Shown piece after piece: positions 11,670 through 24,200 of a stretch of 64,000 nt of DNA. Every line of letters begins with the position of its first letter. Position 1 is the first letter of the stretch. Position numbers and translations under genes: made by a program. The stretch covers positions 1,516,096-1,580,095 of the forward strand of contig VUYV01000088.1 in NCBI GenBank assembly GCA_008711295.1. Direction: 5' to 3'. The stretch comes from Anarhynchus alexandrinus (Eukaryota > Chordata > Aves > Charadriiformes > Charadriidae). The notes below the pieces were generated by a model, which was not told the origin of the DNA, did not search any database, and saw nothing but the letters and a program-made list of their open reading frames with translations.

Positions 11670-13110
11670 CTAGGTTATGTGATAAAGCTCATCTGTACAC
11701 CCACAAAGGAGTTCAGAGACAGTGACAGGCATGGGACCCCAAATAATGCCCTGCTAGGCTACTTCCAAGTCCATCATGGGGGCTATCAGCCCATCAAAGG
11801 CCCATCTGCACAAGCCCAGAGGAGCACAGGGGCACATTTGAAGGCAGGAACACAAACTACAGACTGCCATGGAGCGACCACCCTCTACAGCCTCCTCCCA
11901 GGGTTGTCCCAGCAGAGCCATCAGCCCATGTCCAGGCATGAAATCCATCACCACAGGTCACTGGGAGCAGCTCTCCAGACCACTTTTCGGACTATGGGGG
12001 TTGCTGCCTCGGGGTGGGACATATTATAGGATGCAGGAAAAAGCAGTTCTGGATCATACTTATCATGGGATGGTTAGGGGAGGAACCAAAGTCGGACAAG
12101 GACGGGGTTTATGTGATTTTGGGAGGAAGAAAAGTGGAAAAATAGAGGGATAAGGGGATGAAAAAGGTTGGGCACATGTAAATAATTTGCTGGTCAGTGT
12201 GCTTGTCTGGCCATGACTTGCATCTGACATGAGTATTCTGTCCTGTCTTCTCATTACATTCCCTTCAAACTTTTTCCTGAGTGAGGACTCCACATTGCAT
12301 GTACACAACATGTGTGTATGGGGGTCTCACTGCAGCAACCAGAGTCAGACCACAACTTGGACATCCTGCGTGTCCGTGGTGCCAGCGAGGGGAAGGAGCA
12401 CAAGTGTGCAAGTGCTAGTGAAGATCAAGTTTGACTAGCATGTGAGTAGAGGAGGTAGCCTGGGAGCCAGGGGGCTGAGTGGGTCTCTAAGGGGCAGCTC
12501 TGGGTGTGAGAGTGTCTGTGTATCTCTACAGGTGGGACCACAGGGGTGTCAGCTGTGGGACCTGGCAAGTCCTGGGTAGCTCTTGGTGTGTGACACTCTA
12601 TCAGCAAGTGGACAGGGACTGTGGCTTTGGGGCCTTGTGTGTCTAGGTCCCAGCAACTGGGGAGACTGGGATCCAGGACCAAGCTACTGGACAGGCTGAG
12701 TGTCTGAGTCCAGCTGCTGGAGGGATCCTGCATACATATTGTACATATATATATGTATATAGTTTCACTGGTGGACTTCCATCCTGCCCAGCCAGAGGGG
12801 AGCAGGATGAGGCTATTGGTGTTGTCTCTGTTGGCATGGGTGCTCTGTGATCTGTGTGGCCAACCATGTGTATATGTGTGTGCATATATATATATGTGCA
12901 TGTATAAATTTGAGTGTATATATATTTATATATGTAGAGTATATGCATGCTTTGTGTGTGTGTACCTGCTGGGAATACATCTTCACTCTCGCTACTGGTT
13001 GTACCTGGGAACGTGGAGCAGCAGCAACCTCACCTATCTCAGGCAGTTGGATCTGACATGGTATATTTTCCTTTAACACACACTTATGCAGATATATATG
13101 TATCACATGT
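11670..13110. repeat. GC-richer block, probably an unidentified interspersed repeat
   Basis: This block differs in base composition from both flanks. It holds a long GC-rich part (about 11680-12160 and 12310-12730) with partly repeated phrases: 'ccagcaactggggagactgggatccaggacc', then variants with 'agctactgg' and 'agctgctgg'. TA/TG-rich tracts follow at 12735-12765 and 12875-12965, then 'gctgggaatacatcttcac'. The phrasing recalls avian endogenous-retrovirus LTR or satellite-like sequence, but I cannot name a family or find terminal repeats. Long open frames here (to 158 codons, 12425-12901, - strand) have low-complexity products and are not credible genes. Confidence 0.4.
12875..12965. repeat. 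(TA/TG)n-rich tract
   Basis: Alternating purine-pyrimidine sequence of TG, CA and TA units ('gtgcatatatatatatgtgc' and following). Such tracts are length-variable and can adopt unusual structures. Confidence 0.8.
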
Positions 13111-16100
13111 ATACTGATATTTTGTCTCTATGCATGAATGTGAGTTTTGGAGAGGCAAATGTCTCATACAGAATCAGTTGTCCCTGGAATTAACTGATAG
13201 TGGTTGTGTTGAGCGATGTCTGCATCCCAGGTGAGGTTGAGGGGCTGAGGGTTACCGCCGTGGTTATATCTCAGGCTCATAACCTTTGTTTGTACCATTA
13301 TGTCAGTCTCTTAGCATAGTAACAGAAAGGATTGAACAAGGAAGCAATCTTCATTTCATCCTTGCTTTTTCAATACATTTTAGGATCTGCTTTTTCCCTT
13401 TTACTCACCACAATGTGCTTTTTGCCGTCTTTAAGCAACCACAAGAGCTGGAGTTTATGCATATTTTAATGTCGACTGAGCTTCTCCCATAATCTCGTAA
13501 CTCCAGGAGGATTTAACATAATTCTCAGTGATTATATCCAGTGCCTGTCTTTGCAGGTGGTCATTGATTTCCTGAGCTTCAGCAGAGTGAAATTGATGTC
13601 TAGCCTACACTAGTAAAAGGTTTACTGGAATAGATATATCTCTCAGTACAGCTAATACCGGCAAGCACTCTATTATGGATGCAGTTCTATTGTGGAGGAG
13701 AAAAGTAAAAGGTTTTCATCCAGTTTTTTTCTTGGGAACTGCAACACTGCTAGGCTTTTTGCGAGCATTGAGATATTATTCAAAATTTCACCCCTAAATG
13801 ATATCGGTAAGTTTTAGTCATAAATCTGGCTTGATTTTTCTGTCTCTCTGTTCCCCATATGGAGCTGGAAAACAGCAATGAGAGCTGACAAGTCGGCTTT
13901 AAATCTGCAAAAAGCAAGGCAGCAATGTTCTTTGCTTCCAGTCGGAGAAGACAAGCAGAACGGCAATTTACCCTTGGCCTGAGCATGGAAAGCTTTCTCC
14001 AAACGCATGCCACCAGGCTCCTGGATTTTAAACAGAAATTTATGGCTTGTGTACCTTGGGAAGTTGGGCAGATCTCTCAAGTGTCTTTTTTTTTTTTCTG
14101 GGTGAGACAGCACTGTGACAGGTAACACGACAAGGGCACAGTGGGTGATGTGAGACAGGAGGAACTACCGCTCAAGACTGCATCCGAGGAGCTGAGCCCC
14201 TTGGAGGAGGGGATCTGTCATCTGGCAGAAGGGCCAGCAGCAGCACAGCACTGTGACCTCTCCAGCTCCATGTTTCTACACAGAAAGCATCAAGAAGGAG
14301 AACGTCACACAACCTGCACAACCTCAGGAACCTTGACATGTTTTATTAGTGTACAGCATGCTGAAGTGTAAATTTGAAGTGCAGTAACTGTTTCTGCCAC
14401 GTTCCCTGTGTGGACACTGGTAGAAAGAAGTGTCATCATGATGAAGACAGGAGCTCTAGTTAAGCAGAGTAGTTCATATTTGGTTGATTATTGATCCTAA
14501 CCCTTAGCATGCATTTGCCTGTGATACATTCTGTCTTTTTCTGGACACAAATGACTGGTATAGGTAAGCCTGGTCATAATGTTGTATGTAATTTATTCTA
14601 CTATGGTTTAAATTAAGAATTTTTATAGGTATTCAGAGATGTGAAAATGGCAAACACATAAGGTTTATCCTTTCATAAGCATTCAGGGCGAAACTGTCCT
14701 CGGAAATAATTAAGAATGCCATGCAGAAACCACATTGGGAGAGTTATTAAGGGTATTGTGTGGATTAAATGCCTCTTCTTTGTCTGAGCCGTTCGATCTT
14801 TCTGTAGTGCAAAACAGCTACACAACAGGATAGTTAATGATTTGGGTCTACATAAAATCTCGGGCTCATAGCTCATTGAGTCTGTGGGGAAGAAAAGCTG
14901 GGGAAAGCACACCAGAGGGGCTGGCGTTGCTCCTGGATGCAGGATGTACCTGAGCCAGCTTTTAATCCTCTTGCTTGAGAATTGCTGGCAGGACATTTGT
15001 GACCACAGAGCGCACAGAATGGGTTCACGGTACTTGTACTGATTTTTTGTGTCAAGTCGAATGTCCACGTTGCGGATGTTGTGCTCACAATTGCAACCTA
15101 GTTCTAATATATCTGCACAAGCTATGCCATACCTCAGCTGCAGTCCCGGAGAGTTTGCAAGATGCTGTCTTTTAGGTTAGGGCCATGGTGTGCTGCTAGA
15201 GGGTTTTGCTTTGTTGTGAGGGTTCTTGTGTTTTTCCGAGCAGATATGTATGTACACCTACTGTTTAAAAAGTCAAAATCCTTGCAAAACTTTTAAGTTG
15301 AAAAGTGGCCTTCAGAACAGACCTAACTCTACGACAGTATTTTCTCTTTATAAAAAAAATCAGCCTGGAAAGTTGTACAATCTGCATGCACTTGTCACCA
15401 TACCAATGGTTCCCAAATATTTCTTTTTAACCAATGAAGAACACAGTGTACACATAAAGCATTCACTAAAAACACTATGTGACGGGTAAAGATGCAAATG
15501 CTATGCCTTTTTTTGGGACACCATTTGCTGTGATTTTTTTAAGCAATACTTTTGCATGAACCCAAGTTGGGAAATTCACTGCATTATGCTGTACTCAGGT
15601 TTATTTTTTAATAAAAGATAGAAACAAGGTTCTGTAGCACTACATCGGCTAAGTGTCTAATGAAAAATCAATAGCAACTGGGTACCTTATTCCAAGAATT
15701 GCTTTTAGAAATTCTACCCAAGGGATATTTGTGAGAAGTAGGTTTAGTGTCTTAATTCCCACAAAGTCTGTAATTCCAGCCTGTTTCTTCTTGTTTGATA
15801 TTCATTGCAATACCTATAAAAAACTTAGTAAAGTGTGCTCATAAAAGTTTACTAAAGTTTTATAAGCATTACTGTAAATATGAAAGAAGAAGAATCTATA
15901 GACCATGTCTCATATGTACAGTAAAGAGACCAAGAAAGAGAACTGATAGCACGTTGTAAATAAATGGCATTCTTCAGGACACACACTAAGCAGCATTGTT
16001 TTTGTTATAGTACTGTAATTCCCTGTATATATAGAGTTGATTCTCTTCTTATTTGCACTACAGAAAACCAAGATTTTGCTTAACTAAGTGCAGTTTGAGA

Positions 16101-16541
16101 GATTTACATCCTTTTGAACTCCTGTGTGTGAAAAGAAGAATCCATTCGTCGATGTACACATATATTTTCTGAAATTAAATAGACTTTTACAAGAATAAAA
16201 GCAATAAAACTTTCCATCCATAGAATCAATATCTCTACAGTTAAAGTCATGTAACTATTAATCTAAACAAATGAAGTTTTAGGAGAGAACTGATAACCAA
16301 AAGAAACATACAGTGGCAAATTGACCTTTGTTCTTATCAACAAAGAAACATAACCTGAGATTTTTTTGCCTTGCCCTATTAAAATTCCATTACACAGATT
16401 TTTAGAAGTAGAATAATGTTTAGATACTTTACTTCTGAGCAGTCAGTGATTAAAAGCAAGGTACCTATAATTCTTTTTCTGTTAATTTTAAGCCCTGTCC
16501 AGAGTTTCCCAAATTATATAAATTCTTCTGCTGCTCCTCAT
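13111..16541. other. Unannotated sequence, no gene recognised
   Basis: About 3.4 kb without identifiable transposons. Open frames at 13814-14128 (-) and 14673-15068 (-, 131 codons) are the longest. Neither shows a motif I know or a plausible start or splice context. A T-run lies at about 14087-14097. Confidence 0.4.
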
Positions 16542-16675
16542 CACAGAATCATAGAATGGTTTAGGTTGGAAAGGACCTTGAAGATCATCGAGTTCCAACC
16601 CCCCTGCCATAGGCAGGGACACCTCCCACTAGACCAGGTTGCCCAAGGCCACGTCCAGCCTGGCCTTGAACACTC
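16542..16675 (-). mobile_element. CR1 LINE 3' end, reversed
   Basis: Starts with the reversed tail 'cacagaatcatagaatgg', then 'ttggaaaggaccttgaagatcat', 'ccaacccccctgcca', 'caggttgcccaaggcc' and 'ggccttgaacac'. It is only about 134 bp long, so strongly 5'-truncated. It is very similar to the copy at 45484-45655, including the shared 'cacgtccagcctggcc' segment, so the two probably belong to one subfamily. Confidence 0.93.
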
Positions 16676-17082
16676 TTGTACTCTTTCAGAACACTGTTAT
16701 TTGAATCTTCACACTAGGTTTTGACTGTGTGCTCAAGAAAACAAAACAGTTGCTATGGGAGTGTTTACATAATCTTCAATTCATTTTGCCAATCAGTTTG
16801 TTATATTTCAGATTTTCTCTGGGCTGTACAGGTAAAATGTACACTGAAAGAATAAATACAAATGCAGGGGGCTAAAAGTCTGCACAAAAATTCCTAAGGG
16901 ACATTAAAATTGGGTGCCAAAAAGCAGTGTAATGCAAAGACAACATTTATACACTGTTGAGAACCATTTTGCAACCTACTAGAAGCTTGAAAGTGTTTTT
17001 TGGGTTTGTTTTTTTTTTTTTTGTTAAACCTACCAAATCTGCAAAACTTGTCAAGTTTAATTTAAAGTCCTAATTCTTAAAA
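16676..17082. other. Unannotated AT-rich sequence
   Basis: Contains a T-run at about 17009-17021. No gene or other repeat seen. Confidence 0.45.
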
Positions 17083-17520
17083 GTGTCATGGCTCAGCGAC
17101 AGCCCTGCGGGCCGGGAGCCAGAAGCAGTGGGACATCTGAAGGGTATGGCAGGGCAGGACCTCACAGCCAGGGCCCACCCCACCGCCCCAGCAGGGAGCA
17201 GGGCGGGCGGGGGGCAGCCAGGATCAGCCCCAGCCCCGGGGAACCCACCGCCTGCCTGGGCTCAGGGGTGGATGTAGATCTTGTTCAGTGAAGTATCCCA
17301 CCGCCAACTGCTAATCACTGGGGAAGTGCTGCTGCCATCGCGAATAACTTAGAGGAGGGTACGTCTTAGAGGAGCGGCATAATCGAAACCGTATCTAAGG
17401 GTGGATTTTCAATGAACGACCTACAAAAGCTGCTAAAACAGCATGTCTGTACCATGCACTGCGGTTTGTTGAAAGGTACCCAAGCCAGCCATACGTGGGC
17501 TGGCTTTAAATAACGAACAT
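17083..17520. other. CpG-rich pocket, candidate small CpG island
   Basis: By eye I count about 19 CpG dinucleotides in roughly 440 bp, in surroundings nearly devoid of CpG. The first ~200 bp are strongly GC-rich ('gggcgggcggggggcagcc'). The second part is less GC-rich but keeps many CpGs and repeats the phrase 'cttagaggag' twice. A short hairpin lies at 17482-17506. No gene start is visible. It could be an orphan CpG island, an unmethylated regulatory element or a GC-rich repeat remnant. Confidence 0.45.
17482..17506. repeat. 9-bp perfect inverted repeat with 7-nt loop
   Basis: Arms AAGCCAGCC and GGCTGGCTT flank ATACGTG. It lies at the 3' edge of the CpG-rich pocket. No run of T follows, and there is no evidence that it acts as an RNA element. 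Confidence 0.8.
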
Positions 17521-18521
17521 AATCTAGCCTAAGGAGTGCTGAGCTTAGCCAGGTTAAGAAATCAGATAAATTAGCTCATTATGAGCTTCTCAGTGTGCTA
17601 GGCAGACAATTCCTGTACCTGAGATGCTTTACATGGCTCTTGCTCAGATATCTTAGCAGTCCACGGCAGTATGATATATCATTTGTTTGTTTAGCCTCAC
17701 ATATGTGGGAGGATGCTTTTATACACTTGAAGTTCAGAAGGTACATAAGTCTTTTCAGGGCATGGCCTGCCACTGGGTGGTTGTCTTCCTTCCAACACTC
17801 AGGACACCAAAAGGGCAATTTAATGGATTTACATGTTTCGAGGCTTCTGCACCATTCTTGTTTAAAAAAAAAAAAAAAAAAGGAATTCTCTGTGGGGGTT
17901 CATTTGAGTTTCATGATAAATTACTGGTCATAAACTCAGAGCTGCTCAAGCTTTCTCCTGATTTTATTTTTGCTAAGAACTCTAGAGGAGTTTTGCTGTA
18001 CCAAGTTATTCAAATTTAGAACATAATAGAAGCATAAGCTCTTATCCAGCAGCAGCCATATCTGCCTGCATTAAAATATCTAACGCTATTTGCTCAATCT
18101 CCAATTTACATTTATCTACTCAAACACAAGAAAGGTCTGCAGGCTAAAAAAGAGAAAAGCATTCCACAGCTCCGACATGCAGAGCACACAGACAGAACGG
18201 AGTCCTTTTCCTGTAATGCTCTGCATTTGTCTACTAATGATTCTGACAAAACCAAATATAACCCAGCCCAGGACCTTAAAAGCTGATTTGAATAAATTTA
18301 AAGCAGGCATGGGATGGATGCTTATTATTATTCATAGCTCCATTAGACATTGCTTTGCCTCTCTGTGTTCCATTTTTAGAAGAACTAAGATTCAAACTAG
18401 ATATTTTTGCCATGAGTTTTAGCATTTGAGCAGGTTATTTATGCTATCCAGAGTCGTTGTCTCAAGAGTACTGCAATCAGTGACATTTCCCCAAAGCTTG
18501 TTCACGCCACACGGTTCTGGG
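17521..18521. other. Unannotated sequence with poly-A tract
   Basis: Holds an 18-base A-run at about 17864-17881. I see no retrocopy upstream of it. Open frames to 115 codons have no recognisable product; the 3' part of the frame 18426-18773 is the CR1 element that follows. Confidence 0.4.
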
Positions 18522-18945
18522 TGTGCCTTTGCAGCAAAGGAGGCTAATGGTATCCTGCTCTGCATCAGGAGGAGTATTGCCAGCAGGTCGAGGGAGGTGA
18601 TCCTTCCTCTCTACTCAGCACTGGTGAGGCCACACTTGGAGTGCTGCATCCAGTTCTGGGCTCCTCAGTACAAGAGAGACATGGACATACTGGAGAGAGT
18701 CCAACAAAAGACCACTGAGATGATTAAGGGAATGAAGCATCCCACATGTGAGGAAAGGCTGATAGAGTTATGAATGTTCAGCTTGGAGAAGAGAAAGCTC
18801 GGGGTGATCTCATCACTGTACATAAATACCTGTAGGGAGGGTGCAAAGAAGATGTAGCCAGGCTCCTTTCAGCAATGTCCAGTGACAACACCAGAGGCAA
18901 TGGGCACAAACTGAAACACAGGAGGTTTCCTCTGAACATCAGAAG
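18522..18945 (+). mobile_element. CR1 LINE internal fragment (ORF2 C-terminal part), lacking its 3' end
   Basis: Sense CR1 ORF2 after the reverse-transcriptase core. It codes for a stretch like '[20 protein letters not shown]', followed by '[18 protein letters not shown]' and '[20 protein letters not shown]', then the 'LEKRK' region, interrupted by stops and frameshifts. The match fades near 'gaacatcagaag'. The last part of ORF2, the 3' UTR and the tail are absent, which is unusual because CR1 copies normally lose the 5' side. Confidence 0.9.
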
Positions 18946-21162
18946 TTGGTCCTCACAGAGACATGGAAAGTAACATTTCACCTCAAAAATGTTACAGAGC
19001 TCAGTATAAACCTACATATAAGCTTATAATTGTAAATAAATAACATTTACATACAGGTGATTCAGATTTAGCTCAGATGTATTGCATAATTGATAACACA
19101 GATACACAGTATGTTTTGCCCTTTCATCAGGTCCACAAAAAACTCCAGGATCGGTGTTCAGTGCCACAGCTGTTAGAGTATTCTTCATGCAACTTATCTG
19201 CCAAAAACCTGTAGAAGCAGTTACACTCTGATTTTGGACTTGCCTTAATCTCTATTACATGCTTTTTCTGCTCTGGTGACACGGTATGGAAAGATCCTCT
19301 TATTTTCTTTTTATGAAAGGTCATTGGAAAGATGTTGCTCTGTTGTTCATTACAGTTAATTGGGTTAATTTGCGGCACATCAAATTGGTTCCTGATGTCA
19401 GCATGATATCATTTTATTAGGGAATTTTGAAACACTTCAGTTGGCAAGTCCCTGTTTGCAATGTAAGGGTTAAAGACATCTCTTTCCTCTGAGGTATTCA
19501 GAATATCTCATTGCAATTCAGTGGGAGGATGACCTCTGGTTTAAGGCTAAAAATCTGTTTTACTGTCTGATTGGGTTTTATATAAAGTTCCACATAATTC
19601 TAGTTAAACCACAATTTGTAATGCTATGGCAAATTATCATTCAATTAGACTTAACTCTCACTGAAATACCCATACATAGGAGATATTGGAGATTCATGAA
19701 GGAGAATGCACAGGGTGTGGATCATATTCTCTTTATAAACACAGATGGACATTTCATTAGAAATCAATAGGGTATAAGTGATGCCTGAAACAATTATTTC
19801 AATATAGGTAGTTCCCAAAAGCCCTAGCTAGAAGTAAATGCTTGTCACTGAGCCAGGCTGTGTCACCTTTATGAACATTGAGCACTGCCTTGGCTCCTGA
19901 ATTAGGAAAGAATAAGGTTTTGCTCAAGTGTCCCAAGTAGGCCTACTTAACGAAAGGCAAGTACACTTAGGCTAAATCTTAAGTATACCTTAGCGGCCTT
20001 GGGTCATGATCCCTCGGGATTATCACAGAACTCAGGTCCTTACTTCACAGACATCACCTTTGACTTCAATGTTTATATAGTTAATGCTAAAAGCATGGCA
20101 ATACCTTGTTCTTTTCTTAGAAAATTCATGAGTAAAATATAACTATAAGTTGACATCAACAACTCGCTTAATGTCATGGCAATTAACCTCAATCATTTCT
20201 AATTCAGTGCAGTCGTTTTGGGGGGATATTAAGGCTACTCCTCTATGGAAGCTACCAGTTCCAGTTTAGTTTTTGATTTATTTTGTTCTGATGCATACGT
20301 GCACAGTCCTTGGACACAGCTTTTGAGCTTTATCATTTTAGAAATAAGGATGTGTTTATTAATGTTAAATTTTTTCAAATGGCTTGTCAGCTTTAGCTGA
20401 ACTAGATGCATTACAGGATACAATAAAATGTCTTTACTTGTCTTAAATTCCAGCTTTTAGGCCCATCATTAGAAGATGTTATCTGCTTAGAACTGGTTTC
20501 CTTTATCAATGAAAGGTTAATAATGTGAGTTGGCTTAGAATTGTATGAAAAGCAGCAAAGAGGGTTTAGTTAGGCCATCTTATCTGTCTGATGTGCTATT
20601 GACTTCAGCTGATATTCTCCGTGGGATGCACGCAACAAGCTTTTGTGTGTTGAAAACTAGGTCACGTTCTAAATTTTGGCATGTTTTCCTTGAAGACAGG
20701 GCATTCCTATCTTCTAGCTGCAATTACTGTTTTCTAAGGAAAGTAAATGCTATTTTATTGTTGCAAAGGATTTTATTTTAAAAATAATTCCTGAAATGTC
20801 CAACTCAGAGAGTTTTAACTAACATAATGGAAGTCATGGAACTGGGAGTTAATAAGAAGGATAAAGATGGAGTTCTATATACCAAATCTGGAAAATATGA
20901 CACCAGAAACCTTGAGAAAAAACACACAAAGTTGTTCTATATATGAAGGACATTAATACTAGTTATTTACTTGTGTCTTACAATGTTGTATATTTATTAA
21001 ATGCCTTTAGAGTTTTGGATGGAAGAAATTCTAAATATGAATATTGTAACAGTCAGCAAAGCAAGAGAACCATGTTTGGTATCCGTGGAAGCTGTGTAAG
21101 TTTTCCACTACCTGTGAGGAGCCTAGATCTGCGTGCAAAAGCTTAGTACACTTTCAGTCTCA
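18946..21162. other. Unannotated sequence
   Basis: About 2.2 kb of AT-rich sequence with no recognised repeat and no plausible exon. Confidence 0.45.
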
Positions 21163-21220
21163 TTATCTTCAAGGTCCTTTCCAACCTAAACCATTCTATG
21201 ATTCTATGATGATTCTATGA
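21163..21220 (+). mobile_element. CR1 LINE tail only
   Basis: Just the last ~58 bp of a CR1: 'cttcaaggtcctttccaacc', 'taaaccattctatg' and a repeated ATTCTATGAT tail. Either a minimal 5'-truncated insertion or the remnant of a deletion. Confidence 0.88.
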
Positions 21221-24200
21221 TAACCCATAGATTTTAGCTACTCTTTAAGAAACAACACAGATGGGAAAGCTTTTGAACTTTGTTCATGTGTATAGGCATC
21301 AATAAAATGAAATTCTACCAGCTAACTCAAAAAAGCTGTTAATTACACTTAAACTGAAGAAGTCAGACATCTCCACATCTGAGAGTTTTAATAGATCAGT
21401 TTATCATTTGTGATCAAAATGACAAAAAAACATTCAGATAGTTAGCTCTTGAACACTGGTGATAACTGTACATGTGAGCCTACAGATGTCCAGACCTAAA
21501 TACCGCAAGTGGCTTTACACTAACTCCAGTAGAGTTTGTTCAGGTCTGTCAGGACAATACATATTCCAAGTGTAATTTAGATTAACACTAATTCTGCAGT
21601 TTCAGAGGGAATACCTGATTAATAAGAAACAGTCAGCATTTCTGTTGTACTTGGAATATTAACTATCTCAATTTAGAGATGTAATGAATAAAATAAAACA
21701 ATGTTTCTTTTATACTCAGATACTTTTGCAGGTCATATAGTAAGGCAACCGCACAGAGATCTTTTCCTAACTGTAAGAAATGATTGTCCTTTTATTACAA
21801 TGGAAAAAGTAATATATACAACATAGGCCCAATTTAGACGGTGTTCATTTTTGCAAATAGCTTGAGACAGTCTCTTTATTCAACTCAGTTACCAACAAAA
21901 GTTTTAGCTCTCCATCACCCTAAGTGGAAAATATTCCAATCATCATCCAATAAGTCACCTTCTCTCCTTACTCATCTTCCTATAGCTTTCTGTCCCTATA
22001 TATACAGATTAATTTAAATTCCTTTCCTAATGTAATCGTATTTTTATCATAGACAGATCAATGTGTATTAATTTGTTTCCATAATTTAGACTGCAGTCTT
22101 TTTAGTGAAAAAAAAAAACAACAGACCGCTGTTGGCATAAATGTAAGGTGAAAAACTGATGAGCATGGCAAGGAACTCAAGGAAATCTAATGTTTCATTA
22201 ACATTCATAAAACAGCATCACTACCAATATACGCCAGCCTAAAAGACTAAAACTGAAGTTATTGTTAGCACTGCTTATGTCCTGTCCTGGAGGCTCAGAA
22301 TAGGATCAGACTCCCTTTACACCAATGCCTATATCTACGGGGGGAGGGGGGAAATGCCCCTATGTTAATGAACTCTTATTTTACCAGTTATATCCTAAGT
22401 ATATTATAAACAGTCTAAAAGTCTTGTTGAGGTTTTTTACTAGCCATGGGTGAGAAAAATGCTTTGGATTTATTCTATGTTGTATTCATGATTCATCAGT
22501 TAGTATTAAAATGAAAAATCTCTTTATGATACGTAGAAATACATACCAGACAGACCCATTGAGAATGAGGATTCATTGATGCATCTAATGGAAGGAATTG
22601 GATGGTAAAAGAAACTTTGAGATTCATTAAATGTTAAAGAATTGTGTTCAAAAAAAGACAAAAAATCCTAGTGAAAACTGCCCTGAGAGATTTAGGTGGT
22701 GTAACAGCTTTATTATTCTTACTAAAAGTGTAGTTTGATGACAGGGACCTTGAAAGTATGGGCACAGGATGAAACCAGAGGCCCCAGGCCTGTTAACTGC
22801 CTAATAATTGAGTACCGGTCATTCAAATGATGGCATGAGACACAGCTTTGAGGGCTGCGTAAAACTGGATTAAGCAAAAGAAACACATAAGAAGAAAACA
22901 CCCACAAGTTTGTTCAACACTCAATCCGCATGGAAGGGGTTGGAGACCCATGGCTGAGGACCTGTCTAGAGACTCGAACATCAGATAAAAGGTGCTGTAT
23001 GGCTGCCTCTGCCCTGACTCATCAAGGAGCTTTGGCTTGGCCAGCCAGTTATCCAGGGCTGTTGAAGAACATGACTGCGTGTGTGCCTGCACGTGTGCCT
23101 ACGAGCACACTTTCCTTGTGCGTTCTGCACCATTCACACCCCAACGCGGTTAGCTACTCTTGATAAAACTAATTTAATGTCAGTTGCGCTTGCCTAGTTA
23201 AAACCAGCTAATCTCAGCAAACTTCAGTTTTCCAGACTTACTTCTTCTTGAAATACCTGTCAGCCAACACGCCCAATTCCCAGAATAAAGGCGGTTAACC
23301 ATAAGTGGTGGCACAAATTCTCTAAGTACAACCAGGCCTCTACATATAAGAATAAACAAAACAGAATCTTAAAATAGCAAATTAGTAGTAAAAACAGTAT
23401 AGAAAAATGATGATGGAATAATATGTTTATGTGCATCACTGTAAAATGTTGGGGTACCCTGTATCTTAGTACTTTTTCTATTGTAGTTGCAGTGGAAATA
23501 AAACTGTACTGGCTCCAAATTTGTACACCACAGTCCATTTTACTATACAAAAAAAAAGCTGTTTTGCAGAGTTGGCTTTCCTGGCAAATTTTCCAAGCTA
23601 CTCTTCCTCCTTGGCATTATTATTATTAGAGCTTTTTTGCTCCTGACAAAAATATTTCTTTAAACATAGCTTTCAGAACATCAGGTTTTCAAGAAAAAAA
23701 AAAAAATAAAAAAAGGTTTCATTCTATTTTAAATGTTCACATCTGGATGCACATGTCACACCACAGTATGCTGTTCCGAAGTGTATGATGGTTTCAGCAC
23801 AAACACATATATTGCGTCTGTCTTAAAGCTACCCAAATTAGCAGTCACCCATCCATCCATATACTCTACATTTTTATAGGGCAGGGACTCTCTTACACTT
23901 AATTATCCACATGTTAGTGTGGGCACATTTGGCTCCTGCAGATTGGTAGTGTTTGGTATGGCACCTGAAAAATGATGCTTAGGATCTGGGAGAAGGCGGA
24001 TGGAAAATGTGAAAGTGAACCTATTGCTGTGATAATCAATTGTATTAACTTACTTTACACTCAGAGGAACACCCACATTTTTGGAAATAATCTTTTCTGC
24101 CAAAATCTTTTATTTGCATCCCTCAGGAGACATTGTAAAACAATGTTCTTTGTCAGATTTGAACAGCTGTGATTGACTGTGATATTTGTAGGGTTCATCC

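Noticed and set aside
11664..12029. 121-codon open frame on + strand
   Set aside because: Lies in the GC-richer repeat-like block, has overlapping frames on both strands and no recognisable domain.
12425..12901. 158-codon open frame on - strand
   Set aside because: It spans a repeat-like block and TA/TG tracts. The product is low-complexity (Tyr/Ile/Thr/His runs) with no domain.
14673..15068. 131-codon open frame on - strand
   Set aside because: No motif, no family likeness, no promoter or splice context; compatible with chance in 64 kb.
17864..17881. Poly-A run considered as the tail of a processed retrocopy
   Set aside because: No coding similarity or polyadenylation signal upstream, and no flanking direct repeats seen.
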